From contig NZ_LDWR01000079.1 of assembly GCF_001039005.1 (NCBI RefSeq), positions 1-64,000 on the forward strand: 64,000 nt of DNA. Reading direction: 5' to 3'. Shown here one piece after another: positions 16,279 through 24,108 of the stretch (the stretch's first letter is position 1; every line of letters begins with the position of its first letter). Under the pieces are notes generated by a model that was not told the origin of the DNA, made no database searches, and saw only the letters and a program-made list of their open reading frames with translations. Both the position numbers and the translations under genes were made by a program. Source of the DNA: Burkholderia cepacia. GTDB taxonomy: Bacteria; Pseudomonadota; Gammaproteobacteria; Burkholderiales; Burkholderiaceae.

Positions 16279-16295
16279 GGCACGCCGGACGTGCA
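16279..16295. promoter_or_regulatory. NtrC-like binding site upstream of urtA
   Basis: GGCAC-N7-GTGCA matches the NtrC palindrome TGCAC-N7-GTGCA at 9 of 10 positions. Its centre is only about 44 bases before the predicted start, closer than usual for NtrC enhancers, so the weaker upstream site could be the working one. Confidence 0.4.
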
Positions 16296-16305
16296 TCCGC
16301 GCGAC

Positions 16306-16320
16306 TGGCACATGCCTTGC
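16306..16320 (+). promoter_or_regulatory. Sigma-54 promoter of the urt operon
   Basis: TGGCAC (16306-16311), 5 bases, TTGC (16317-16320) gives the GG and GC doublets at exactly the -24/-12 spacing. The predicted start is near 16331, about 50 bases before urtA, whose ATG is preceded by AAGGGG. Confidence 0.8.
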
Positions 16321-16380
16321 GTTACCCCATGGCCGGCGCCGTTACGGCGCACGCCTATCCAACATGACAAGGGGATCCCG

Positions 16381-17688
16381 ATGAAACGTCGCAGTCTGTT
16401 GAAGTTCGGTTCGATGGCCGGTGCGCTCGCGCTGGCGGGCAAGAGTCCGTTCGTGCACGCGGCCGATGCGGGCACCGGCCCGATCAAGGTCGGCATCCTG
16501 CACTCGCTGTCGGGCACGATGGCGATCTCCGAAACGTCGCTGAAGGACACCGCGCTGATGACGATCGCCGACATCAACAAGAACGGCGGCGTGATGGGCC
16601 GCAAGCTCGAGCCCGTGGTGGTCGATCCCGCGTCGAACTGGCCGCTGTTCGCCGAGAAGGCGCGCCAGCTGCTCACGCAGGACAAGGTCGCGTGCGTGTT
16701 CGGCTGCTGGACGTCGGTGTCGCGCAAGTCCGTGCTGCCGGTGTTCGAGGAACTGAACGGGCTGCTCTACTACCCGGTGCAGTACGAAGGCGAGGAAATG
16801 TCGCGCAACGTGTTCTACACGGGTGCCGCGCCGAACCAGCAGGCGATTCCGGCCGTCGAGTACCTGATGAGCGCCGAAGGCGGCGGCGCGAAGCGCTTCT
16901 TCCTGCTCGGCACCGACTACGTGTATCCGCGCACGACCAACAAGATCCTGCGCGCGTTCCTGAAATCGAAAGGCGTGAAGGACGCGGACATTCAGGAGGT
17001 CTACACACCGTTCGGCCACAGCGATTACCAGACCATCGTCGCGAACATCAAGACCTTCTCGCAGGGCGGCAAGACGACCGTGATCTCGACGATCAACGGC
17101 GACTCGAACGTGCCGTTCTACAAGGAACTCGGCAACCAGGGGATCAAGGCGACCGACGTGCCGGTCGTCGCGTTCTCGGTCGGCGAGGAAGAACTGCGCG
17201 GGATCGACACGAAGCCGCTCGTCGGCCACCTCGCCGCGTGGAACTACTTCATGTCGGTGAAGAACCCGACCAATACGAAGTTCAAGGACCAGTTCGCCGC
17301 GTGGGTGAAGGCGAACAACCTGCCGGGCGGCACGAAGCGCGTGACCAACGACCCGATGGAAGCGACCTACGTCGGCATCCATATGTGGAAGCAGGCCGTC
17401 GAGAAGGCGAAGAGCACCGACGTCGACAAGGTGCGCGTCGCGATGATCGGCCAGAGCGTCGCCGCGCCGTCGGGCTTCACGCTCGCGATGGACGGCAACC
17501 ACCACCTGCACAAGCCGGTGATGATCGGCGAAATCCGCGGCGACGGGCAATTCAACGTCGTGTGGAAGACCAAGACCGCGGTGCGCGCGCAGCCGTGGAG
17601 CCCGTTCATCGCGGGCAACCAGGGCAAGCCGGACATCGTCACGTCGATCCCGTCGTTCCTGCGCCGGCAGCGCGCAGCGCTCGCCTGA
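16381..17688 (+). CDS. urtA: Urea ABC transporter substrate-binding protein UrtA
   Basis: 435 residues. The N-terminus MKRRSLLKFGSMAGALALAG with a twin-arginine-like start and HAADA cleavage region marks a periplasmic protein. The mature part is a branched-amino-acid-type receptor of the UrtA group: VGILHSLSGTMAISE, FGCWTSVSRKSVLPVFEE and LLYYPVQYEGEE are typical UrtA text. It captures urea for UrtBC. A strong ribosome site (AAGGGG) and a sigma-54 promoter precede it. urtB follows after about 140 bases, and the whole import system leads into the urease genes. Confidence 0.95.
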   Translation: MKRRSLLKFGSMAGALALAGKSPFVHAADAGTGPIKVGILHSLSGTMAISETSLKDTALMTIADINKNGGVMGRKLEPVVVDPASNWPLFAEKARQLLTQDKVACVFGCWTSVSRKSVLPVFEELNGLLYYPVQYEGEEMSRNVFYTGAAPNQQAIPAVEYLMSAEGGGAKRFFLLGTDYVYPRTTNKILRAFLKSKGVKDADIQEVYTPFGHSDYQTIVANIKTFSQGGKTTVISTINGDSNVPFYKELGNQGIKATDVPVVAFSVGEEELRGIDTKPLVGHLAAWNYFMSVKNPTNTKFKDQFAAWVKANNLPGGTKRVTNDPMEATYVGIHMWKQAVEKAKSTDVDKVRVAMIGQSVAAPSGFTLAMDGNHHLHKPVMIGEIRGDGQFNVVWKTKTAVRAQPWSPFIAGNQGKPDIVTSIPSFLRRQRAALA

Positions 17689-17830
17689 CGCGATGCGGGG
17701 CGTCGCGCACCGGCGCGATGCCCCGCTCGTTCGCAGGTGCGGATGCGCGGGCCGCGATTGCCGTGACGAACCGCAATCGCCGGCGCAACGCCGCATGAAT
17801 TCGCTTTCCCACGCCCGACAGGATTTCCCG

Positions 17831-19450
17831 ATGCCTATACGCTTTCGCCGAGCCGCCGTCGCGATCGTCGCGTGCGCCGCTCTCGCGGGCGGGTTGCCGC
17901 GTGCCGCGTTCGCGCTGACGGCCGCCGATACCGCCGCGCTCGCCGGCGACGACTTCGACGCGAAGACGACCGCGATCGAACGGCTCGCCGCCGATACCGA
18001 TCCGCGCGCGGTCGCGCTGCTCAACGCGCTGTCGACCGGCGATGCGTTCGCGACCGGCGACGGCCGCCTGCTGATCCAGACCGGCGACACCGCGCACGAC
18101 GCGCTCACGCAGGCCGCGACGCCGGCAGGCGACGCGCAGCCCGTGATGCTGAACAACCTGCTGCGCACGAAGATCTCGGGTGCGCTGTCGGGGCTCGCGC
18201 TCGCATCGCCCGACGTCGCCGCGCGACGCGACGCGATCGATGCGCTGCTGAAGTCGCCGGACCCGGCGCTCAAGCCGATGATCGACCGCGCCCGCGCGAA
18301 GGAAACCGATCCCGCGCTGAAGCGCCGCCTCGACGCCCTGTGGGCGATCGCCGCGCTGCACGACGGCGACCCCGCGAAGCGTCTCGAAGCCGTGCAGGTG
18401 GTGGCCGCGCGCCATGATCTCGACATGATCGAACAGTTGCGCCCGCTCGTCGCGAAGAACGCCGACGGCAGCTACGCGGAACCCGACGCGCGCGTGCGCG
18501 ACGCCGCGCAGCAGGGGCTCGACGCACTGCACGGGCTGCAGCGCCGCGGCGAGATCGTCGGCACGCTGTTCGCGGGACTGTCGCTCGGCAGCGTGCTGCT
18601 GCTCGCCGCGCTCGGCCTCGCGATCACGTACGGGCTGATCGGCGTGATCAACATGGCGCACGGCGAATTCCTGATGATCGGTGCGTACGCAACCTATGTC
18701 GTGCAGACGCTGATCCAGCGCTATGCGCCGGCCGCGTTCGACTGGTATCCGCTCGTCGCCGTTCCCGCTTCATTCGCGGCGGCCGCGCTCGTCGGCATCG
18801 TGCTCGAACGGCTCGTGCTGCGCCACCTGTACGGCCGCCCGCTCGAGACGCTGCTCGCGACCTTCGGCGTGAGCCTGATCCTGATCCAGGCGACGCGCAT
18901 GCTGTTCGGCGCGCAGAACGTGCAGGTCGTGAACCCGTCGTGGATGAGCGGCGGCGTGACCGTGATGCAGAACCTGATCCTGCCGTACAACCGGCTCGCG
19001 ATCCTCGCGTTCGCGCTCGCGGTGGTGTTCGTCGCGTGGGCCGTCCTGACGAAGACGCGGCTCGGCCTGTTCGTGCGCGCGGTCACGCAGAACCGCCGGA
19101 TGGCCGCGTGCGTCGGCGTGAAGACCGCGCGCGTCGACGCGTATGCGTTCGCGTTCGGCGCGGGCATCGCCGGCCTCGGCGGCTGCGCGCTATCGCAGAT
19201 CGGCAACGTGGGGCCCGACCTCGGCCAGAACTACATCATCGATTCGTTCATGGCGGTCGTGCTCGGCGGCGTCGGGCAGATCGCCGGCACCGTGCTGGGC
19301 GGCTTCGGGCTCGGCCTCGCGAGCAAGGCGATCGAGCCGTTCTGGGGCGCCGTGCTCGCGAAGATCGCGGTGCTCGTGATGATCGTGCTGTTCATCCAGA
19401 AACGTCCGCAGGGCATGTTCGCCCCGAAGGGCCGCAGCGCGGAGGCATGA
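17831..19450 (+). CDS. urtB: Urea ABC transporter permease UrtB
   Basis: 539 residues. Start MPIRFRRAAVAIV is chosen as it opens a signal peptide (cleavage near AFALTAAD); ATG 17795 is an alternative. About 210 N-terminal residues form a periplasmic helical domain peculiar to UrtB, followed by a LivH-type permease with about eight spans: SLGSVLLLAALGLAITYGLIGVINMAHGEF (blocks about 252-281) and the GRPLETLLATFGVSLI and AVVLGGVGQIAGTVLGG regions. It forms the membrane channel with UrtC. The stop is one base from the start of urtC. Confidence 0.94.
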   Translation: MPIRFRRAAVAIVACAALAGGLPRAAFALTAADTAALAGDDFDAKTTAIERLAADTDPRAVALLNALSTGDAFATGDGRLLIQTGDTAHDALTQAATPAGDAQPVMLNNLLRTKISGALSGLALASPDVAARRDAIDALLKSPDPALKPMIDRARAKETDPALKRRLDALWAIAALHDGDPAKRLEAVQVVAARHDLDMIEQLRPLVAKNADGSYAEPDARVRDAAQQGLDALHGLQRRGEIVGTLFAGLSLGSVLLLAALGLAITYGLIGVINMAHGEFLMIGAYATYVVQTLIQRYAPAAFDWYPLVAVPASFAAAALVGIVLERLVLRHLYGRPLETLLATFGVSLILIQATRMLFGAQNVQVVNPSWMSGGVTVMQNLILPYNRLAILAFALAVVFVAWAVLTKTRLGLFVRAVTQNRRMAACVGVKTARVDAYAFAFGAGIAGLGGCALSQIGNVGPDLGQNYIIDSFMAVVLGGVGQIAGTVLGGFGLGLASKAIEPFWGAVLAKIAVLVMIVLFIQKRPQGMFAPKGRSAEA

Positions 19451-19451
19451 C

Positions 19452-20636
19452 ATGACTACCCTCATCGATACGCTGCCGGATCGCCCGGCCGCCGCTACCC
19501 CGCCCTCCTCCGCTCGCACCGCAGACGGTTTCGCGCTCGGCCTGCCGCCGCGCCCCGCGCTGCTGTCGCGCCGCGCGTGGCTCGCGCTCGTCGCGCTGTG
19601 CATCGCGATCGGCATCGGCGTGCCGCTCGCCGCGCTCGTCGCGCCCGAATCGAGCGCGTTCCATCTGTCCGCTTACGCGATGACGCTCGCCGGCAAGCTG
19701 ATGTGCTACGCGATCGCCGCGCTCGCGCTCGATCTCGTCTGGGGCTACTGCGGGATCCTGAGCCTCGGCCACGGGCTGTTCTTCGCGCTTGGCGGTTATG
19801 CGATCGGCATGTACCTGATGCGCGAGATCGGCCGCGACGGCAAGTACGGCAGCGACCTGCCCGACTTCATGGTGTTTCTCGACTGGCACCAGTTGCCGTG
19901 GTACTGGAGCGGCACGCAGCATCTCGCGTGGGCGCTTGCACTCGTCGTGCTGGTACCGGCCGTGCTCGCATGGGTGTTCGGTTTCTTCACGTTCCGCTCG
20001 CGCGTGAAGGGCGTGTACCTGTCGATCATCACGCAGGCGCTGACGTTCGCCGCGATGCTGCTGTTCTATCGCAACGAGACAGGCTTCGGCGGCAACAACG
20101 GCTTCACCGACTTCAAGCGCATCGCCGGTTTTCCGGTCACGTCGCCCGGCACGCGCACGGTGCTGTTGCTGCTGACGTTCGCGACGCTCGTGCTCGCGTT
20201 CGTCGCTGCGCGCGCGATCGTCACGAGCAAGCTCGGGCGCGTCGTCACCGCGGTGCGCGACGGCGAGACGCGGCTGATGTTCCTCGGCTACAGCCCGCTC
20301 GCGTACAAGCTGTTCGTATGGACCGTGTCGGCCGTGCTGTGCGGTATCGCCGGCGCGTTGTACGTGCCGCAGGTCGGCATCATCAACCCCGGCGAGATGT
20401 CGCCCGGCAACTCGATCGAGATGGCGATCTGGGTCGCGGTGGGCGGGCGCGGCACGCTGATCGGGCCGATCGTCGGCGCATTCGCGGTGAACGGCGCGAA
20501 GAGCCTGTTTACCGCGTACTTCGCCGAGTACTGGCTGTTCTTCCTCGGCCTGATCTTCGTGCTCGTGCCGCTGCTGCTGCCGCGCGGGATCATGGGCCTC
20601 GTCGAAACCGTGCTCGCGAAGGGGAAACGCGCTTGA
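19452..20636 (+). CDS. urtC: Urea ABC transporter permease UrtC
   Basis: 394 residues of LivM-type permease. After a hydrophilic N-terminus (about 40 residues) come about ten hydrophobic segments with the UrtC landmarks ALDLVWGYCGILSLGHGLFFALGGYAIGMYLM (broken as 89-106 and 107-120), FRSRVKGVYLSIITQALTFA and AVGGRGTLIGPIVGAF. It pairs with UrtB in the inner membrane. The gene begins directly after urtB, and its TGA overlaps the TTG start of urtD, so translation is coupled along the operon. Confidence 0.94.
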   Translation: MTTLIDTLPDRPAAATPPSSARTADGFALGLPPRPALLSRRAWLALVALCIAIGIGVPLAALVAPESSAFHLSAYAMTLAGKLMCYAIAALALDLVWGYCGILSLGHGLFFALGGYAIGMYLMREIGRDGKYGSDLPDFMVFLDWHQLPWYWSGTQHLAWALALVVLVPAVLAWVFGFFTFRSRVKGVYLSIITQALTFAAMLLFYRNETGFGGNNGFTDFKRIAGFPVTSPGTRTVLLLLTFATLVLAFVAARAIVTSKLGRVVTAVRDGETRLMFLGYSPLAYKLFVWTVSAVLCGIAGALYVPQVGIINPGEMSPGNSIEMAIWVAVGGRGTLIGPIVGAFAVNGAKSLFTAYFAEYWLFFLGLIFVLVPLLLPRGIMGLVETVLAKGKRA

Positions 20637-21490
20637 ACGGAACCGCCCTCTACCAATTCACGCCGCCGCCGGAAGACGAGCTGCTGGCCGTCAGCGGCAC
20701 TGCATCGATGGGCCGCGTCGTGCCGCCCGGCATCGACACGTCGCACGGCACGATCCTTTACCTCGAGGATATCGAGGTGAGCTTCGACGGCTTTCGCGCA
20801 CTGAACAAGCTGTCGCTCGCGATCGACGCGGGCGAGCTGCGCTGCGTGATCGGCCCGAACGGCGCGGGCAAGACGACGATGATGGATGTCATCACCGGCA
20901 AGACGCGCCCCGATTCGGGCAACGTGTTTCTCGGCCAGACGCTCGACCTCTCGCGGATGAGCGAGCCCGAGATCGCGCGCGCGGGCATCGGCCGCAAGTT
21001 CCAGAAACCGACCGTGTTCGAGCAGCATCCGGTGTGGGAAAACCTCGAGCTCGCGATGCAGACCGACAAGGGCTGGCTCGCGTCGCTGCGCGCGCGGCTC
21101 GACCGCTCGGCGCAGGCGAAGATCGAGGAGACGCTCGCGCTGATCGGCCTCGAAAGCCACGCGTTTCGCGCGGCCGGCGAGCTGTCGCACGGGCAGAAGC
21201 AGCGGCTCGAGATCGGCATGCTGCTGATGCAGCGCCCCGCGCTGCTGCTGCTCGACGAGCCGGCGGCCGGGATGACCGACCACGAGACGATGGAACTCGC
21301 CGAGTTGCTGAACACGCTGCGCGGCACCTGCTCGATGATGGTCGTCGAGCACGACATGGATTTCGTCGCGGCGCTCGCGGGCGACACGGGCCGCGTGACG
21401 GTGATGGCCGAAGGCGCGGTGCTCGCGCAAGGCACGCTCGACCAGGTCAAGCGCGACGACGCGGTGATCGGGTCCTACCTCGGACGATGA
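20633..21490 (+). CDS. urtD: Urea ABC transporter ATP-binding protein UrtD
   Basis: 285 residues if the TTG at 20633 is used; it overlaps the urtC stop and has AAGGGGA about 9 bases upstream. ATG 20708 is the alternative. Walker A is GPNGAGKTT (about 82-90), the ABC signature is the variant LSHGQKQ (LSHGQ rather than LSGGQ), as expected for UrtD, and Walker B is ALLLLDEPAAGMTD. With UrtE it powers urea import. Confidence 0.93.
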   Translation: MNGTALYQFTPPPEDELLAVSGTASMGRVVPPGIDTSHGTILYLEDIEVSFDGFRALNKLSLAIDAGELRCVIGPNGAGKTTMMDVITGKTRPDSGNVFLGQTLDLSRMSEPEIARAGIGRKFQKPTVFEQHPVWENLELAMQTDKGWLASLRARLDRSAQAKIEETLALIGLESHAFRAAGELSHGQKQRLEIGMLLMQRPALLLLDEPAAGMTDHETMELAELLNTLRGTCSMMVVEHDMDFVAALAGDTGRVTVMAEGAVLAQGTLDQVKRDDAVIGSYLGR

Positions 21491-21494
21491 TGCG

Positions 21495-22187
21495 ATGCTG
21501 AAGATCGATGCACTGAACCAGTACTACGGCGGCAGCCATATCCTGCGCAACGTGAGCCTTGCCGCCGACGACGGCAAGCTCACCGTGCTGCTCGGCCGCA
21601 ACGGCGTCGGCAAGAGCACGCTGCTGCGCTGCCTGATGGGTGTCGTCGCCGCGAAAAGCGGCACCGTGTCGTGGCGCAGCACCGCGCTCGGCACGATGCC
21701 GCCGTATGCGCGCGTCGCCGCAGGGCTCGCGTACGTGCCGCAGGGCCGCGACATCTTTCCGCGGCTGACCGTCGAGGAAAACCTGCTCGTCGGCGCGGCG
21801 AGCCGGAAAGCGCCGTCGAAGGTGCCCGACCGCATTTACGACCTGTTTCCGGTGCTGAAGGACATGCGCGCGCGGCGCGGCGGCGACCTGTCGGGCGGCC
21901 AGCAGCAGCAACTCGCGATCGGCCGCGCGCTGATGAGCGAGCCGGAGCTGCTGATCCTCGACGAGCCGACCGAGGGCATCCAGCCGTCGATCATCCAGGA
22001 CATCGGCCGCACGCTGCGCCAGCTGGTCGACGAATCGGGGATGACGGTGCTGCTCGTCGAGCAGTATTACGATTTCGCGCGCTCGATCGCGGACCAGTAC
22101 TGGGTGATGAGCCGCGGCGAGATCGTCGCGGGCGGCGACGCGCGCGACATGGAAACGAACGGCGTGCGCGAGTTGATCGCGGTGTGA
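21495..22187 (+). CDS. urtE: Urea ABC transporter ATP-binding protein UrtE
   Basis: 230 residues, LivF-like. Walker A GRNGVGKSTL (about 33-42; Arg replaces the usual Pro/Glu as in UrtE), signature LSGGQQQQLAIGRAL (about 131-145) and Walker B LLILDEPTEGIQPSII. VPQGRDIFPRLTVEENL is the UrtE form of the Q-loop region. It is the last gene of the importer, four bases after urtD, and is followed by ureD 152 bases later with no terminator seen, so read-through from the urt promoter into ureD is plausible. Confidence 0.94.
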   Translation: MLKIDALNQYYGGSHILRNVSLAADDGKLTVLLGRNGVGKSTLLRCLMGVVAAKSGTVSWRSTALGTMPPYARVAAGLAYVPQGRDIFPRLTVEENLLVGAASRKAPSKVPDRIYDLFPVLKDMRARRGGDLSGGQQQQLAIGRALMSEPELLILDEPTEGIQPSIIQDIGRTLRQLVDESGMTVLLVEQYYDFARSIADQYWVMSRGEIVAGGDARDMETNGVRELIAV

Positions 22188-22339
22188 GACGCGGCGCGGC
22201 AGCGGGCACGGGCGGCCGGTTCGCGGTTCGACCGATACCGGCCCTTTCACCGAACGCGGCATCTGCATTATTGTTCCGGTAGCATCCACGTTCTTCGCGT
22301 CCGCTTTCCTCCGTCCGCCACGTTTTCCGTTCGCAGCCG

Positions 22340-23218
22340 ATGTCCGCCCCCGATTCCCACGCCCCGCTGTCCCGCCCCGCCGCCGTCGCCAAGTCGTGGC
22401 GTGGCCGCCTCGAACTCGGCTTCGAACGGCACGGCGCGCGCACGACGCTCGTGCACCGGCTGCACGACGGACCGCTGCGCGTGCAGCGGCCGCTGTACCC
22501 GGAGGGCGACGCGATCTGCCACGCGGTGATCGTCCACCCGCCGGGCGGCGTCGCGGGTGGCGACCGGCTCGACATCGACATCGCGCTCGGCGACGGCACG
22601 CACGCGGTGCTGACGACGCCCGGCGCGACCAAGTGGTACAAGTCGAACGGCCTCGATGCGACACAGCGCATCGGCATGACGGTCGGTGAGAACGCGAAGC
22701 TCGACTGGCTGCCGCAGAACAACCTGTTCTTCGACGCGGCGCACGCATCGCTCGACTTCACGGTGACGCTCGGCGCGGGCGCGAGCGCGATCGGCTGGGA
22801 TGCGACGCAGCTCGGCCGGCAGGCGGCCGGCGAAACCTGGTCGGCGGGCCGCATCGCGTCGACCTCGGCGCTCGTCGATGCCGACGGCCGGCCATTGTGG
22901 ACCGAGCGCGCGCTGCTCGACGCGCACGATCCGCTGCGCGGCGCGTTGCAGGGCCTGGCCGGCTTTCCCGCGTACGGCACGCTGTGGGCCGCCGGCGCCG
23001 CGTGCGACGCCGCGCTCGCCGAATCGCTCGCCGCGCGGATGCCGTTCGACGACACGCTGCGCGCGGGTGCGACCTGCGTCACGCCCGGCGTCGTGCTCGT
23101 GCGCGCGCTGTCGACGTCGATGGAAGCGTTGCAGCGCCATTTCATCGAATGCTGGCTGCAGTTGCGGCCGATCGTGCACGGCGTCGACGCACGGCCGCTG
23201 CGCCTCTGGCAAACCTGA
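22340..23218 (+). CDS. ureD: Urease accessory protein UreD
   Basis: 292 residues. UreD (UreH) forms the scaffold with UreF and UreG that delivers nickel to apo-urease. Family blocks seen are RGRLELGFERHGARTTLVHRLHDGPLRVQRPLYPEG (two parts, about 21-56), HPPGGVAGGDRLDIDI, TTPGATKWYKS and LPQNNLFFDAA. A 235-base gap with its own sigma-54 promoter separates it from ureA, so ureD may be expressed with urt while ureABCEFG has additional control. Confidence 0.94.
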   Translation: MSAPDSHAPLSRPAAVAKSWRGRLELGFERHGARTTLVHRLHDGPLRVQRPLYPEGDAICHAVIVHPPGGVAGGDRLDIDIALGDGTHAVLTTPGATKWYKSNGLDATQRIGMTVGENAKLDWLPQNNLFFDAAHASLDFTVTLGAGASAIGWDATQLGRQAAGETWSAGRIASTSALVDADGRPLWTERALLDAHDPLRGALQGLAGFPAYGTLWAAGAACDAALAESLAARMPFDDTLRAGATCVTPGVVLVRALSTSMEALQRHFIECWLQLRPIVHGVDARPLRLWQT

Positions 23219-23265
23219 TCCCGTTCGTCCGACGCACCGTTTCGGCGCAGCGCCGCATCCAGCGG

Positions 23266-23282
23266 TGCACGCCGTTCATGCA
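23266..23282. promoter_or_regulatory. NtrC-type enhancer upstream of ureA
   Basis: TGCAC-N7-ATGCA matches the NtrC palindrome TGCAC-N7-GTGCA at 9 of 10 positions. It also lies inside a wider perfect repeat GCGGTGCA-N9-TGCACCGC (23262-23286). Its centre is about 75 bases upstream of the predicted sigma-54 start, a good enhancer distance. Confidence 0.6.
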
Positions 23283-23323
23283 CCGCGCACCGCGAACGCG
23301 CATCGCACCGCCCGCCAAGAGCA

Positions 23324-23338
23324 TGGCACGCGCCTTGC
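23324..23338 (+). promoter_or_regulatory. Sigma-54 promoter of ureABCEFG
   Basis: TGGCACG, 4 bases, TTGCT (23324-23339) is a full match to the sigma-54 consensus TGGCACG-N4-TTGCW. The predicted start is near 23349, about 105 bases before ureA. Confidence 0.85.
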
Positions 23339-23453
23339 TGCTTACATAACTTATACACGCCGCACGCAAAACAGCGCGGTGCTACGATGAACCGCGCGTG
23401 CGCCCGGCTGCGTGCGCACCGATAAAATTACGTTTTCCTGAACGTTTGCCTTC

Positions 23454-23756
23454 ATGAAACTGACTCCCCGAGAAAAGGACAAGCTGCTGATCTTCACGGC
23501 GGCGCTGCTGGCCGAACGCCGTCGCGCGCGTGGCCTGAAGCTCAACTATCCGGAGGCGGTCGCCTTCATCACCGCCGCGCTGATGGAAGCCGCGCGCGAC
23601 GGCAAGACCGTCGCCGAGGTGATGCACTACGGCACGACGCTGCTCACGCGCGACGACGTGATGGACGGCGTGCCGGAGATGATTCCCGACATCCAGGTCG
23701 AGGCGACCTTCCCCGACGGCACGAAGCTCGTGACCGTCCATCATCCGATTCCGTGA
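23454..23756 (+). CDS. ureA: Urease gamma subunit UreA
   Basis: 100 residues, the exact family length. [27 protein letters not shown] (split 1-14, 15-27), [12 protein letters not shown] and the C-terminal [19 protein letters not shown] are diagnostic. UreA combines with UreB and UreC in the nickel enzyme that hydrolyses urea to ammonia and carbamate in the cytoplasm. It is first in the second half of the urease cluster, downstream of a sigma-54 promoter. Confidence 0.98.
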
Positions 23757-23764
23757 GGCAACGC

Positions 23765-24070
23765 ATGATCCCCGGCGAAATCCTCACCGACGACGGCGAC
23801 CACGAACTGAACGTGGGCCGCGAAACGCTGACGCTCGTCGTCGCGAACACCGGCGACCGCCCGGTGCAGGTCGGCTCGCACTATCACTTCTTCGAAGTCA
23901 ACGACGCACTGTCGTTCGACCGCGCGGCCGCACGCGGCTTCCGGCTCAACATCGCGGCCGGCACGGCCGTGCGCTTCGAGCCAGGCCAGACGCGCACCGT
24001 CGAACTGGTCGCACTCGCGGGCGATCGCGCCGTCTACGGTTTTCAGGGCAAGGTGATGGGGCCGCTCTGA
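23765..24070 (+). CDS. ureB: Urease beta subunit UreB
   Basis: 101 residues starting MIPGEILTDDGDHELN, the universal UreB start; TGAGG of the ureA stop region serves as ribosome site 7 bases upstream. The in-frame GTG at 23753 overlaps ureA and is unlikely. VANTGDRPVQVGSHYHFFEVN (split at 36-46, 47-56) and VYGFQGKVMG are family hallmarks. Length equals the non-fused UreB of beta-proteobacteria. It sits between ureA and ureC with short gaps, giving stoichiometric expression. Confidence 0.98.
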   Translation: MIPGEILTDDGDHELNVGRETLTLVVANTGDRPVQVGSHYHFFEVNDALSFDRAAARGFRLNIAAGTAVRFEPGQTRTVELVALAGDRAVYGFQGKVMGPL

Positions 24071-24108
24071 GCGAAGCCTCACGTCCGTCTCTTCAGGAAC
24101 AGCACGAC

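Larger units (their letters stand above)
16074..16380. other. Divergent regulatory region between aminotransferase and urtA
   Basis: This 307-base gap has no gene. It contains the sigma-54 promoter (16306-16320), an NtrC-like site (16279-16295), a weaker one (TGCAC-N7-ATGCG at 16113-16129, 8 of 10 matches) and several isolated TGCAC half-sites. Confidence 0.7.
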
